Shown: positions 11,166 to 23,489, numbered from the stretch's first letter. The stretch: 64,000 nt of DNA from Sepiola atlantica (GCA_963556195.1 OY744522.1:39705263-39769262), one strand, 5' to 3'. The notes: generated by a model not told the origin, from the sequence alone. Made by a program: numbers and translations.

Positions 11166-11875
11166 CTTCTTAAATTACTCCAACGTTTAGCTCTAGAATA
11201 TCTCTTAATCAAGATTTTTATTTACTAGACTAGATGTTCAGTAGGGCATCTAGGGTATTTTCTTTTTAGATTTATAGGGCTAATGTCTGCTAATATGATT
11301 ATACAATCTAATCATATCTCTATTTATAAAGTTTAGGAGTTTGTTGTTCATATTCAAAATAGCAGAACTTTAGCTTTTGAATATATTAGACATTTCTATG
11401 TGATAATCTTGCTAATGTTGACCAATCTGCATATTGCTTTGCAAAATGACATCTCATTAATCAACTCTTTGTTCTAATTCAATGATTATACTCTGTGAGC
11501 ATATATTTATATCGTGGTTAGAAAATTAGAACTTTTAGTTAAAAAAGGGTCTTTTCACTCATTTCAGGTTACTTTTATTCTGGGGGTTGCGATTCTGGCT
11601 TTCTCAATTATCCAGGGCAACGCAAGGATATTGGCCCTGCTAGTTGTATATAAATGAACACGTGCTTTATCGACTTATTTACATTATTAATAATGGAATC
11701 ATGTTTGGAATTTTGGATGAACAATTTGTTAAGATAAACAATTTTTAGTTCTATAACAAAAATGTCAGCGGGCGTTAATTTTGACTTTCTACTTTGAACA
11801 AAAGGGAAATGTGGAATTTGAACAATTTGTCAATAAAAGTTAGGAATGTTAAATCAAATTCAGACAGTTTCAATG
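11166..11875. other. AT-rich, no feature seen
   Basis: No coding or repeat signal supported. Confidence 0.55.
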
Positions 11876-12018
11876 TCATTATCATTATTATTATTATTTA
11901 CTCACTAGGAGTTCTCATGCGAGTTATTATCAATGATCGCTCACTAGCAACAACAGATGGTGTTCCCTGGAGTCAGAGTGATTGAAAATCTCCCCAGATT
12001 TCCAGTCTTCTCCGCTTA
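11876..12018 (-). pseudogene. Retroelement family E, 3' end fragment
   Basis: The plus strand shows (ATT)n, 'tactcactaggagttctca', 'ccctggagtcagagtga' and 'tctccccagatttccag', also found near 37430, 38900 and 50320. On the minus strand this is the end of an open frame (RTPSE-stop) followed by a TAA-repeat tail, the layout of a non-LTR retroelement 3' end. Confidence 0.65.
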
Positions 12019-13521
12019 GGTAGGAATTTTAAAAATCGATTTGAATTAAAATCTGATGTATTTTTCATTTTAAGATAAATGAACACAAAAAAGCAATGTT
12101 ACGTTTGGAGACTGGGGGATTTACATCTCACGAAATGCATTGTAATTAGTTTTAATAAGATTCTGAAAATTGAATATTCTTTTACACAGTTGATTTTGTG
12201 ATTTCAATAAGTATTCAATTGACATCAAATAAAAATAATTGAATGTAATTATAAAATTTACAGTTACGTTTATTGAAGAAAAACACACAGACAGACGTTA
12301 ACTTGTTTCATAATCTCTATATTGATAAACTTGTGTGAACACTTCTCGTCTTTCTGTTTCTCCGTGACTTACACATTGAATTATTATTTTTATTTACTAT
12401 TAATCGAATATTTATTGAAATAAAAAAATGCAATAGCATAAAATAAAACGATTTTTTTAACCCTATTTAAAAAGAATAATTCAATTTCGTAAAAAATCCA
12501 CCAGAATTCACTCACTTCCGGTTTAAAAAAAAACCCTTTATCTTACATTCATGCAACAAGAAAATAAGTCAGTTGTGAAAATGCATACCGTCAAAATATC
12601 AAGTCTGACCCAAGTTTTCAAGGTAAAGATCAAAAGTCAAGATGAAGGTGATAGAAGCTTCTGGACTTAATTGGCTAAAATATGAGCCAAGTAGCGAATT
12701 TCTATGATGAACAGAACCGAAATCGCCAAAAGGTTCACTTTTATCTTTTCCGTGACTTTGATCTTGATAGTTGACCTAGATATACCAAAATTAAATCAGT
12801 TAGACCATAACCGACATTTTGACCAAGTTTGGTGACGATTGGTCAAGCGACGTGGACGTTATGTTGTACACAAACACAATGATAGATTCAACCTAATACA
12901 TAAGCCCGTGTGCGGAAGTAATAAACACAACTCTAGAAATACAGACACGCACACATTAAAATGATTCTCGCAAAAGAATCGTTTGGTTGTTCTTGCCGAA
13001 AGAAGGTACACAATACAGCGAAAAATGATAATAAATGTATTAAATTATGATGCAACAAATGTGTTTTACTAAACTAATTGTATTTGCGGTTTAATTTAAA
13101 GAAATTATTATTGATAAAAATGTGTTCATTTAACGTCCGATTCAAAATTAGTAAAAGGTTTCTTTGGGATGTTGATTGGACTGCGATCACATTACAAAAA
13201 GAGGACGAACAAAGTGAACGAAGGAGAATTGTCTTACCCAATCAGAATTTCGGTATACAGGGGCAGTAATCGATTGTCGCAATGAACAAAGGGAAATAAT
13301 TATTTGAAGAGAAAAGAGGGGAGTAACCCTTTTCATAAGATATTATAATATATCAATCTTTAAAAACAACTTGTTAGAACAACCAAAACAAAGAATTAAT
13401 AGTGAATGAGAGCTAAGTGTTTCTTAGAACGTTTTGAGTGAAGAAGAAAATGTTTAATCAGTGTAAACATATCTGTCTGTTCTCAGCGTGGCAGTGTGTA
13501 AGTTCAGTAAACTATGTCGGC
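12019..13521. other. No gene; possible dispersed repeat at 12590-12905
   Basis: The part about 12590-12905 has repeated 'gacct/gtcaagat' style phrases and 'ccaagtttggtgacgattgg', which resembles a repeat type I associate with mollusc genomes; I cannot confirm it here. The remainder is featureless. Confidence 0.4.
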
Positions 13522-13536
13522 AGTGTGTGTGTGTAA

Positions 13537-13599
<63 letters not shown>
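13522..13599. repeat. Compound (GT)n-(AT)n-(GT)n microsatellite
   Basis: GT, then AT, then a long GT run, contiguous. Confidence 0.95.
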
Positions 13600-13601
<2 letters not shown>

Positions 13602-13708
13602 TTCGGTTATAAATCGCACAATTTCCCCCTCACTCTATATGTGTGATTGAATAGTGGGTGCGGATTTCTCTTTTTTCATTTTACAAATATGTAATCCCAT
13701 CGCTTAGG

Positions 13709-13819
13709 TGCTTGAAAAGGCCGGAGTGTCGAAATAAATTATCGCATCGGTGATTATGTGATTCCGTGTTACTTTATTTTATTTTATTCTTGCTCTGTTT
13801 ATTACATTGAGCTCTCATA

Positions 13820-13902
<83 letters not shown>

Positions 13903-13965
13903 TAACACGAAATCACATAATTGTCGATGCAATAATTTATTTCAACCGTTCGGTTTTTTCAAGCA
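13709..13965. repeat. Inverted repeat flanking an (AT)n tract
   Basis: Left arm 13709-13771 and right arm 13903-13965 are diverged reverse complements ('gcttgaaaa', 'gaaataaatt', 'gattatgtgattccgtgtta' against its mirror). The centre holds an (AT)n tract at 13822-13893. Same architecture as other fold-backs in the window. Confidence 0.85.
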
Positions 13966-13975
13966 TCACTCAGAC

Positions 13976-14489
13976 AATTACATTTTTGAGACTGATAGAA
14001 AATTGAATTTCCCTACCACAGTTCCAATACAATCAGAGATGGTGGTAGTAGCAACCAATTTGATACATCTTTTATAGAGAGGGGGAAATTTAAAACTTAT
14101 ATTTAACTATGGCGGGCGAAGGGGAGGGATCTTTAAGTTAATCAACTAAAAACTGCCATGTCAAAATTATGACACATACGACTTGGTGATATCATACATA
14201 TAGGCAATTTTACTCACGCGCATACACAAAACTAAATACGCACACATCATATGCGCACTCACATACATAATCTCACTCGCACATTATCATAACTAAACAT
14301 AATCACATACGCAACTTTTATTCATCTCTAGCCAGAATGCGTCCGGCGAAACTCGTGTTCTCAAATTCGGTTAGAGAAAAGAAAGAAAGAAACAATTAAC
14401 AGGCACAGAGAAGATATAGACAGACCGCGTGTCATAAATTCTCAGTCCGTCTGGGTTCCAAGAAAGAGAATCTAATTGAAATAAGATTA
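13976..14489. other. No feature seen
   Basis: Contains 'acgcac/acacac' biased sequence but nothing I can name. Confidence 0.5.
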
Positions 14490-14598
14490 CACGCACATAC
14501 ATATATGTATACATACAAATCCATACGCACATACACACACATATATACACATACACACCCACACATATACATATCTATACACATATACATATACACAC

Positions 14599-14641
<43 letters not shown>

Positions 14642-14822
14642 CATGAATACACCTATATATATCTCTGAATCTATTTGAAATATTGACCAAATGCATACGC
14701 ATGTAGTTGTTCACACATGTAAACATACATACACATACATACACACACACATATATACATATACGCACATATACACACATATACATACGCACACATACAT
14801 ATATATCCACACACCTACACAC
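14490..14822. repeat. Cryptic (ACAT)/(ACAC) repeat with (AT)n core
   Basis: Irregular runs of acatac, acacac and acatat, with a pure TA tract at about 14602-14635. Overlapping Tyr/Val/Cys-rich open frames are artefacts. Confidence 0.9.
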
Positions 14823-14917
14823 AATATTTACATAACACTCTATATTCTTACTGATGTAATATGAGTTCTAAAAATTAGTCTTACCTTATTTATATTTTAG
14901 ATTAATTTGATAATCTA

Positions 14918-15563
14918 TTATTATAAATATCATGCGGGGGGGGGGGGTTACCGTACCTAATGTTATTCAATTTGGTATCTTCACCGTTGTAATTCTAGAG
15001 GCCCATCGGATTACTAATTCAAGTCTAATAATGTCTATTGGTAATATTTGACATTTATACTTATATTAATTCAAAAACTAGTGTATTACCTGCAGAAAAA
15101 ATTTTCATACCACTATCTTATTTTAAGTAAATAATAAATATCCGCGTACACACAAATACTATATATCACCAAGTCAGTAAATCTGTGTCTATCACAGATA
15201 TTATTATAAATATTATGGGGGGGGGTTTACCGTAAGTAATTCAATTTGGTATCTTCACCGTTATAAGTCTAGAGGTCCATCGGATTACTAATTCAAGTCT
15301 AATAATGTCTAGTGGTAATATTTGGCATTTATACTTATATTAATTCAATAACCGCAGAATTTTTTTAAAAACACTATCTTATTTTCAAAATACCATTATA
15401 TACGCATACACACAAATACTATATATCACCAAGTCGGCAATTCTGTGTCTATAGCAGATATTATTATAACTATTATGTTGGTGGTGGTGGGGGGGGGTTA
15501 CCTTAAATAATGTTATTTAATTTGGTATCTTCACCGTTATAAGTCTAGAGGTCCATCGGATTA
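14918..15563. repeat. Three tandem copies next to a PLE 3' end
   Basis: Units start at 14918, 15199 and 15460 with 'attattataa'. Each continues through a poly-G run, 'tttggtatcttcaccgtt', 'aagtctagagg' and 'catcggattacta'. Periods are 281 and 261 bp. The third unit is cut after 'catcggattactag', exactly where the minus-strand PLE reading frame ends. The units therefore read as repeated PLE 3' sequence, or the PLE landed precisely inside a unit. Confidence 0.85.
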
Positions 15564-16739
15564 CTAGTCGTTGATTATTTTAAATTTATATTTATGTCTG
15601 CACTTAGCCATAAGTTCATCTCGTTTATTTAAGAGGTTATTTCGATCATATTTTAGGATTCTTATTTTTTCTTCTAGACATAAGTTGCATCTTTGTCTAA
15701 ATCCATCTGGAATATTCGAAAAACATAAGATTGACCACGAAACCACCGGGGACCTGTTCTCATTTTTCAGATGCCACCATTGTTTAGCTAACTCCGTTTT
15801 GCTCTTGAGTTCTGGGTTATTGAAAGAGTGTTTGTGGTCATAAAAACGTTGTTTCCAGTTTCCCGCGGAGATGCCGATGTAAACCTTTTTATCCCTGTTG
15901 TTATCTTCCGGATGAATAGTGGCCTTATAAACCACACACTCAACTTTACAGTTACCGTCCAGTGGGCAGTTATTTTTCACTTGACAATTACATTTATTTA
16001 CTGTGACCTTATTCTTACTAGGATTGTTAAGTAATTTACGATTATGGGTGCTGATAATTCTGTCCATGTTCTTGGTGCAAGAGTAGCTGATTTTAATGGT
16101 TTTTCTATTAAATATCTTCCTAAGTGGATTATTTATGCTAAAATGTTTATCTACCAGGTTCAAGAATACTCTCCCGATGTTGATGTTAGATAGTTGGCAG
16201 TAGGGAGGATTGAACCATATTATTTTTCGGCCTCTACTCCTGGATTTATTTTTATTTTCTTTCTTGGTATATTTGAGTTTTTCATTATATCCGCTTTTCT
16301 CTAGCGCTCCATTGTATAAATGCTTATTTGCTTCAAAAATGTCTCTGTTAGCCGAAAGCTTATTTATTCTAGTATTAATTGTTTTAGGTATTTGTTTAAT
16401 TATGCAGTTCGGGTGGTTAGATCTAGTGTTGATATAAGATGGTGTGTGATTATCTTTATTGAAGGGTTTGTATGTCCCCTTTCCTAAGTCTAAGGTAATA
16501 TCTAGATAGTTTACTTCTTTACAATTTGGGGTTATATCTATTTTAAATCCAAGGTATTTGAATGCTCTTATTAATTTTTTATGTATTTTGGATACCAGGG
16601 GGCCGTCACTATTGGGGATAACAATTAGTCCATCATCCCTATATAACCCCACTAAATTAGGCTCTACAATTCTGCTAATAGTGTACATTATAAAAATGCC
16701 CACCAGATCGGCAATCTGGGCTGAGTCAAAAGCACCCAT
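15564..16739 (-). CDS. Penelope-like element RT/GIY-YIG protein, 5'-truncated
   Basis: An open frame of 391 codons, the best preserved mobile-element protein here. It begins inside the reverse transcriptase: MGAFDSAQIADLVG is the conserved block before the active site, and YRDD at residues 33-36 holds two catalytic Asp. LGFKIDITPN (63-72) and KQIP..INTRINKLSANRDIF (115-135) are PLE thumb blocks. KIIWFNPPY (172-180) and NIGRVFLNLVDKHF (187-200) follow. A Cys cluster sits at 250, 252, 258 and 264. The GIY-YIG nuclease has VYIG (286-289), R298 and H302. CNLC (351-354) and KCRHKYKF (379-386) close it. In-frame residues FDVP precede the Met, so translation from it is not a true start: fingers and motif A are lost beyond about 16757, where an in-frame stop lies. 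Such proteins copy the element's RNA into DNA at nicked chromosome sites. Confidence 0.9.
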   Translation of the reverse strand: MGAFDSAQIADLVGIFIMYTISRIVEPNLVGLYRDDGLIVIPNSDGPLVSKIHKKLIRAFKYLGFKIDITPNCKEVNYLDITLDLGKGTYKPFNKDNHTPSYINTRSNHPNCIIKQIPKTINTRINKLSANRDIFEANKHLYNGALEKSGYNEKLKYTKKENKNKSRSRGRKIIWFNPPYCQLSNINIGRVFLNLVDKHFSINNPLRKIFNRKTIKISYSCTKNMDRIISTHNRKLLNNPSKNKVTVNKCNCQVKNNCPLDGNCKVECVVYKATIHPEDNNRDKKVYIGISAGNWKQRFYDHKHSFNNPELKSKTELAKQWWHLKNENRSPVVSWSILCFSNIPDGFRQRCNLCLEEKIRILKYDRNNLLNKRDELMAKCRHKYKFKIIND

Positions 16740-16757
16740 CGGGACATCAAATTATAT

Positions 16758-17146
16758 ATATAGTCTAAAGAAGCTTTGAGTAATTTTAAACAAAAAGACA
16801 AAAAAAGGAAAATGCAGTTTAAATTCCCAGAGAAACTAACTAAATCCAAAATAGTGTAGACTTAACATTTGTTGGAAAATTCATAAATAAATAATATATA
16901 ATAGTAAGTAAATAAAAATAAAAAGTGTGATTAAGTATCTAACAGTGAAACAAAAGCAGGAGACCTTAACGTAAGCATCTAATATTAACACGGGGATCTT
17001 CAGCTGTTTACCATGTAACTGTTTCGGAGATTTAAAAACAGGACAGTTATATGCATGGCTCTCCAATGGTACAGATAAAACTACCATTTCCCCAATATCA
17101 AGTGTCGAAATAATTCAGCTTAAAATGTTACTTATATATACATAAA
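16758..17146. other. No feature seen
   Basis: Sequence beyond the truncated PLE 5' end; no similarity that I recognise. Confidence 0.5.
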
Positions 17147-17148
17147 TA

Positions 17149-17245
<97 letters not shown>

Positions 17246-17320
17246 TACTACCCTTAAGACTACCGTGTGATATGGTAATTTACATATCAAATAAAATTCT
17301 TTATAACAATAGTAATACTA

Positions 17321-17399
<79 letters not shown>
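17147..17399. repeat. Two (AAT)n arrays in tandem
   Basis: AAT runs at about 17147-17245 and 17319-17399. The sequences following each array share 'gatatggtaa' and 'aaataaaatt', suggesting that array plus flank was duplicated. The long Asn run in one frame is an artefact. Confidence 0.95.
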
Positions 17400-17401
<2 letters not shown>

Positions 17402-18403
17402 TACTATCTAAACACTACACCTACGAACCATTCTACGATATGGTAACTAGAAATAAAATTATATATATATATGGGGGTGCTTGCCTTTTTAGTCAGTGTG
17501 ACAGTATATGCGTGAATTTGTGTGTAAGTGATTTCAGTAAGCAGTGTGTATATGCTGTCGTTCTGTGTTCATTAGTTTCTGAATGTTTCTTGTTGCGTGT
17601 TTTCGACCAGAGGCCGAGGCTGGTTTTTAAAACGTGCTCCCGTGCGTCAAGTCTGACAGTAACTGGAAAAGAGATAGAGAAAACGCTGGTGGGTTTGGTT
17701 TTTATATTACGCTCGAAATAGTTAACATGTGAAGGTGAATATTTGCTGATTCATATGAATTCTATTTTTTTCTGGTAGAAGTCGATAACGGATTGACTGG
17801 TTTACTCATGTGATGTATTAGGGATTTGAACTTGAGATAGTCGCCGTTAAACGTTAGTGGGAGAAACGTGTAAGTAAAATCCTAATATTATATATTAAAT
17901 TGGCCTTGATTACGATTAAGATATTAGAAAGTTGTCACCAGAGTCAGAAACTGAAAAATGATATGCATGGGAAAACGAGAGAAAGACAAGAAACGGAAGT
18001 CTGGGACCACGTGACCAATCTCATCCACCCTCATCCTCGAACGCTATTTCAAATTTAAACTCTTCAAACCAACGAAAATGCTATTTAAAACTTCAGCCTA
18101 ACGCAACGAAGAAAATACTATTTGAAACTATAGCAAAAGTACCATTTTTAAATTAAGTCTGACTGACCAATCGGGGGACAAAACCTCCTATAAAGATGGT
18201 TGACTCATTAAAAATAAATATACATTAACACACCGAGGTTAAGCGACGTTGAGAATGGTCATTATTAAATGGGTAACAATTTGGGAAGACTAGTTGATGT
18301 ATATATTAAAAAGTATTTTTAAATCTATATATTAATACGCTACCTACCTGTATCACGCTCTGACACCCATTTTTAAGAAGATGGGATCGTCCGATCGCCG
18401 GAG
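17400..18403. other. No feature recognised
   Basis: No coding or repeat structure supported. Confidence 0.5.
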
Positions 18404-18640
18404 TTTCATTTATTTATTTATTTATTTATTTAACGGTGAGATTAACATACATCGAAGGGGGGAGGCAGAGTTCGTACTTACTTTAGCCCCGGGCAACGGA
18501 GAGAAGGAGGGGTAAGTGGAGGGGTAGAAGGAAAGGAGGGGACGAGCAGGAAGACAGTCGGATGAGCGAGAGTGGGGGTGCGACCGGGGTAAGATGGCGA
18601 CCGCGGAAGACACAGCTTTTGGCCCGGGCAACCGGTTAAT
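18404..18640. repeat. (TTTA)n then GC-rich block with CCCGGGCAAC repeats
   Basis: About seven TTTA units, then a GC-rich segment bounded by 'ccccgggcaacgg' (about 18487) and 'gcccgggcaaccgg' (about 18622). CCCGGGCAAC-type hairpin cores occur at Helitron-like 3' ends in many invertebrates; here the link is only suggestive. Confidence 0.4.
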
Positions 18641-18660
18641 ATAAATAAATATATATACTT

Positions 18661-19117
18661 CCATCCCGTTACGTAAAAGTTAGCGGGTAAAATATGTGCA
18701 TATTTCTAGCCACCGAAATATGACTAACAGTAAATTATACAGATTGATGGAATTTCAACGTCGAATTTCAACGTCGAATTTCAACGTCGAATTAATCCAC
18801 AAATCTTTCATATAGCAACACATGTAGGATTTCGGCATAAAATGAACCAACAATGGTTAACATGTTGTAAAACCACGCGTCAATAACATGAAGTCATCTA
18901 AAATAAGATGACTCTATTCAAGTTATGCGTTTAACGATGGAAATGCTATTTAAAACTGAAGCATGCCAGGCCGACCGAGTCCTTGTGAAGCTAAAAAATA
19001 TAATTTGGTTTATCAAATAACCCATTTTTTTGAGTGAGGCACAAATTTTTTCAGCCACCCGTCACAGTTGTGTGACTTGCCACGGGTAGAGTGGGGAACT
19101 TTGTTAAGGCTTCTAAG
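18661..19117. other. No gene seen
   Basis: Only a triplicated 13-mer 'tttcaacgtcgaa' at about 18750-18792 stands out. Confidence 0.5.
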
Positions 19118-19156
19118 TTCGGGTTAGGGTTAGGGTTAGGGGTAGAGTTAGGGGTA
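19118..19156 (+). repeat. Interstitial telomere-like (TTAGGG) repeats
   Basis: Three perfect TTAGGG-type units followed by degenerate 'ttaggggtagagttagggg'. The animal telomere motif in an internal position. Smaller ccctaa pairs occur at about 26928 and 52325. Confidence 0.8.
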
Positions 19157-19576
19157 CTCTTTTGTGTTGCTTTAGTCATCTGTCACTGTTGTAGTCACAT
19201 ACGAAGAGCCCTTTCCTGCAAGCTGTTGCTTGTTTAGGGTGGATCCTGTCGGCAAGCAACCGCCATTTGTCTACGTATCTCTAAATGGGCACAACTGGTC
19301 GACTCTCTACGAATATAAAACCTTTCTTCTTTTGTTTAAGTAATTATTTTCGTAATGTCGAAACGACATCTTCAATATGTGTATTCTTAAATGATGACCC
19401 GTGTATTGCGTTTACGGTATTATTTCGGCATGCGTGTGCCCTACATGACTCTCAGACAAGGTAGATGCTCGGTTTTAGACGACTGTTATCTGTTTGAAGG
19501 CATTACACTCCTTTGGGGGATCACTTAATACTGAAACACAATACATTGTTTTGGGCGCCGTCGCGTTAAATTCAGC

Positions 19577-19937
19577 AGGTGTTTGGAGAAGATACAATGT
19601 GTAACACAAATTAAAGAGTGGTTCAACCGATTCAAAAATGGCCGCACATCAGCGGAGAGTAACCAGCATTCTGACAGGCCCCCAAAACTGCTCGGAGTGC
19701 AGCTGTTGTTGAGAGGGTGCGAAAAAAAGAGATAATGCGGAACGCGACGGCGGAGATGAACACCATTTCAAAAGAAGATTTCCAGAGGTGTTTCCGGCAG
19801 TGGATGGATCGGTGGGCTAAGTGTGTGCAAGCACAAGGGGCCTACTTTGAAGGGGATTAGTGTTCCAACCCCGTCACGCATTTGAAAAAAAAATTTTCTG
19901 GCCTAAGGTCGGATATGTTTTAGACAGGCCTCGTATA
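19577..19937 (+). pseudogene. Mariner transposase remnant, internally deleted
   Basis: One frame reads QIKEWFNRFKNGRTSAES, then DRPPKLLGV. This is the end of the helix-turn-helix DNA-binding half of a mariner transposase. After about 25 codons of mixed sequence another frame reads ISKEDFQRCFRQWMDRW and AKCVQAQGAYFEGD, then stop at 19858-19860, which is the C-terminus. The DD34D catalytic core (about 250 residues) is missing. About 60 bp downstream, 'ggcctaaggtcggatatg' and 'agacaggcctcgta' look like the 3' terminal repeat, ending near 19937 next to a TA-rich target. I could not find the matching 5' terminal repeat, so the left end may be lost. The copy cannot encode a working enzyme. Confidence 0.82.
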
Positions 19938-20184
19938 TATTTTTTTATTATTTAGTAATAAACGATACAGTCATAATTTGATCATACGAGACCTTGGCTT
20001 CACAGCGCGTGCTGTTACTAGTTGATACATTAGAAAGTATGAACCGGTCGTCAGTCGGTGGTAAAAAAAGAAGAAAAAGGCGTTCTTCATAAAAAGAAAT
20101 TTAAAAAGAAAAACGCCGGTGATCAGCCAACACTGTAGGCAGCAATATTTTGGCCCGTCTTAAGAATTTGAAGTCTCTTTCTGC
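19938..20184. other. No feature seen
   Basis: Purine-rich spacer after the mariner remnant. Confidence 0.5.
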
Positions 20185-20590
20185 TTTCATTTTAAATTGC
20201 ACGATTGTTTATTTTCAAAAATATTTCACATTCTAATCCGTGCTCTAACGATGTTAATTTCCTTACTTTTAAAAAAAGCGCCAATCTGCGCATAACATCG
20301 CCAGGACTACACTTATCATAACGTCTTCAGAACTTGACGTCTCTTTCTGCTCGTGTCGTGATTCGACCCCTAGGGGTTAATACCATCAAAATGAGGAGGA
20401 AGAAAAGAAGAAGAAAAAAACTATAAGACAGTCTGGCCTGACAAAGTTGTTCTACAACGAAAGCTCGCAAAAAAAAAAAATTAAATAAATGAATTTTTCA
20501 TTTAAAATTGCACGATTATTGATTTTCAAAATATTTCACTTTAATACATTCTAATCCGTGCTTCAAAGATGTTAATTTCTTTACATAATC
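20185..20590. repeat. Direct duplication, about 310 bp apart
   Basis: 20185-20268 and 20496-20590 share 'aaattgcacgattgtttatt', 'aatatttcac' and 'cattctaatccgtgct'. A shorter echo ('cgtctctttctgc') occurs at about 20165 and 20338. Reads as an old tandem duplication. Confidence 0.75.
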
Positions 20591-21309
20591 ACACAATATA
20601 TAATAAATCTGTATTTATCTTATGCATGACGAACCTGATGCTGATGGGGTCGGCCGAAAATACAAAGCATTTAAAATTTGTATTAAAAGAAATTTTTAAT
20701 GATATGGAAGGATTGACTTGTTAAAAATATGGATTGTTGTGCCTACTGACTGGGTGAAGCCTTCAGGGTGGAGGAATGTGACACAACAGGAGAGAAGTTA
20801 GACGAGTGCATTTATGGTCAAGAATAGGCGTAGGAGAGGTAGTTCAAAACCGATATTAGGCTCTACCATTCTCTTACGGGGAACCACACAGCAATCCACA
20901 GAAACAGTTATCCACGGATCAACATCGACAGACTGAGAAACAGAGTCAGTCTCGTTTCAGGATCGAGGCAGGCAGAAGGTCGAGTCAGGCAGATCGTGCG
21001 AATTTGTTCTAGCCCAAGAATGTCGTTCTCGGCATTCGTTCTCCATTGTTACCGGACCCTATTTGGTGGGTGGCTAAAGTGCATTTCTTTTTAGCAATTT
21101 TTCCCCTCCCGACTGCTGCCTCGGCCTCTTTCAGGGTATAGCCAGGAAAGATATTTTTATATTTAATATATTTTTATGAATTTTTCCCCTAACAGACTAA
21201 GGGAAGAAACTCGTTATAAATGGCATTTTAAAATTTTCTTTTACATAGTTCACCCCAGACAAGGCAGGCCGCCACTGTAGACGTAAGGGGTTACTGAGAA
21301 GAAAGAAAA
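20591..21309. other. No feature recognised
   Basis: No supported gene or repeat, though the unit boundary of the downstream LINE is uncertain and could reach into it. Confidence 0.45.
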
Positions 21310-21790
21310 GCGAGAAGGTCGGGGAGGGGGGTCAACCTACATTGGGATCTGCGCAGCGAGATATCTGTTTACATTAGTTTTAAATTTCTGCATATCAGTA
21401 CCGTCGGGAAAACAGAGGGCAGAGAGGGAGTTCCAAATGCCAGCAACACGAGGAAATAAGCTATTTGAGTAGAAAGCTCTCCGGCATCTGGGGACCTCCA
21501 CAGTGAATGGATGGGATTTAGTCGATTGTCGAGTTGGTCTAGTGAACTTACGACGAGGGGGCACCAGAGCAGCCAATTCATCGGAGCACAATCCATTGAA
21601 ATATTTCTAAAACAAGCACAAGGATGCTACATTGCGGCGATACAGTTGCGTCCTCTTGCGGTTGCCATACTCGCCGACGATCAGTTCTTGGCATTTAATC
21701 CGACAGACCAATTTCCAGAACGAGCGGGGTGGGGTGGGGGTAGTAACATTGCGATTGTCTGTTATGTCTAAAAGAAGCTCACCACGCGTA
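21310..21790 (-). pseudogene. LINE B copy, C-terminal fragment
   Basis: Minus strand: YRRNVASLCLF-stop-KYFNGLCSDELAALVPP, then TRPTRQSTKSHPFTVEVPR, AFYSNSLFPRVAGIWNSL, and MQKFKTNVNRYLAAQIPM with a stop at about 21337. This is the conserved C-terminus of an abundant animal LINE group (RRxVASLxLFYKYFxGxCSxEL..., then FFPRxxxxWNxLP). One internal stop replaces a Tyr. The shared 'ccggcatctggggacctcca' block ties it to the copy at 61950-62405. Confidence 0.85.
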
Positions 21791-21974
21791 GTAGCGCTGT
21801 TGTAAACTGTCCTGCCTCATTCCAATGTATATCACTTCCGTTTAGGTTGTAAGGCCTGATGAGATGCTAGCGTCAGAGATAACGAATTTCACTTCCTCCA
21901 AAGAGTGATTTTGTTACGTTCTTAAAAACAATGTACAACAGGATTGCTGTTAATTCGCTTTATAGTAGGATGTA

Positions 21975-22640
21975 AGGATGTTATTTATTCAATCTAAGCT
22001 TACGTCTAAAAATATTTACACTAGAAAGATTAGTGTCTGTTGTAATTTTAAATCCCAGACTCTTAAAGTAGAAAATCAATTGTTTTCGGGGTCTATCCTA
22101 TGTTTTCGCAGTGTAGTCATGAGAAAGGCATGACTGTCATTTTAGTAGTACCCAAAGCCCTGGTCGTGGAATTTATTATTAAAGGTGTCAAAAACAAATA
22201 ACCGGACCAGGTCGAATATGCCTGCGCTATCATATGATCTCATAGGCACATCAAAGGGTCCTCTGGGTTGGATTTCTTAACCCAGGTTTTATCATCAAAG
22301 AAGAAAAGTGTGTTCATAGCGTGAAAGATGGTTTCTACCTCTAAGTCGCTAATATTTTCGTAATTGCACGCGAAGCTCAATGCCTTATCTTAAATGTATT
22401 TAGTTACAGAAGGATAAAAGTCAGCCATATCAAATTCAGTTAATTTGCACCTTTGCTTGTCAGTCAATGATGGACTGTCAATGTATCCAGAGACGTGCGC
22501 TAGTGTTGTTCCTGATCTGTTTATTAATGTTATTATATATACCGGATTGATTCGTCTACATGTGGTTCTATTACTAAAGTTTGTTTTGTGGTCTTTAAAG
22601 GTGATAACATTTTCTTTTTTAGACAGTCAAGATTTGGACA
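21975..22640 (-). pseudogene. PLE reverse transcriptase fragment
   Basis: Minus strand, from high to low coordinates: KENVITFKDHKTNF and TCRRINP near 22612-22540, the LKDHK/LINP block. Motif A reads EFDMADFYPSVTKY near 22425-22385, with catalytic Asp. Then ISDLEVETIFHAM and DDKTWVKKS. FDVPMRSYDSAGIFDLVR follows near 22250. The active-site box has decayed to YY-stop-ND in place of YRDD. FKSLGFKITTDTNLSSVN lies near 22060-22010. The order matches PLE RT exactly, with about three frameshifts and several stops. The upstream edge abuts the (GT)n tract at 22645. No endonuclease part remains. Confidence 0.82.
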
Positions 22641-22642
22641 AC

Positions 22643-23371
<729 letters not shown>

Positions 23372-23458
<87 letters not shown>
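23372..23458. repeat. Compound (CA)n-(AT)n microsatellite
   Basis: CA run followed by TA run, about 30 bp before a PLE copy begins. Confidence 0.97.
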
Positions 23459-23460
<2 letters not shown>

Positions 23461-23489
23461 ACATGTATCCACATAAAATTTTATAAGGA

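Noticed and set aside
14432..14822. Tyr/Val/Cys-rich minus-strand frames
   Set aside because: Translations of ACAT/ACAC low-complexity sequence.
16210..16437. Plus-strand frames over the PLE
   Set aside because: Shadows of the 391-codon minus-strand PLE protein.
21853..21890. CTGATGA followed by a GATGC/GCGTC stem as a hammerhead
   Set aside because: The stem would have a two-base loop and the required GAA does not follow it.
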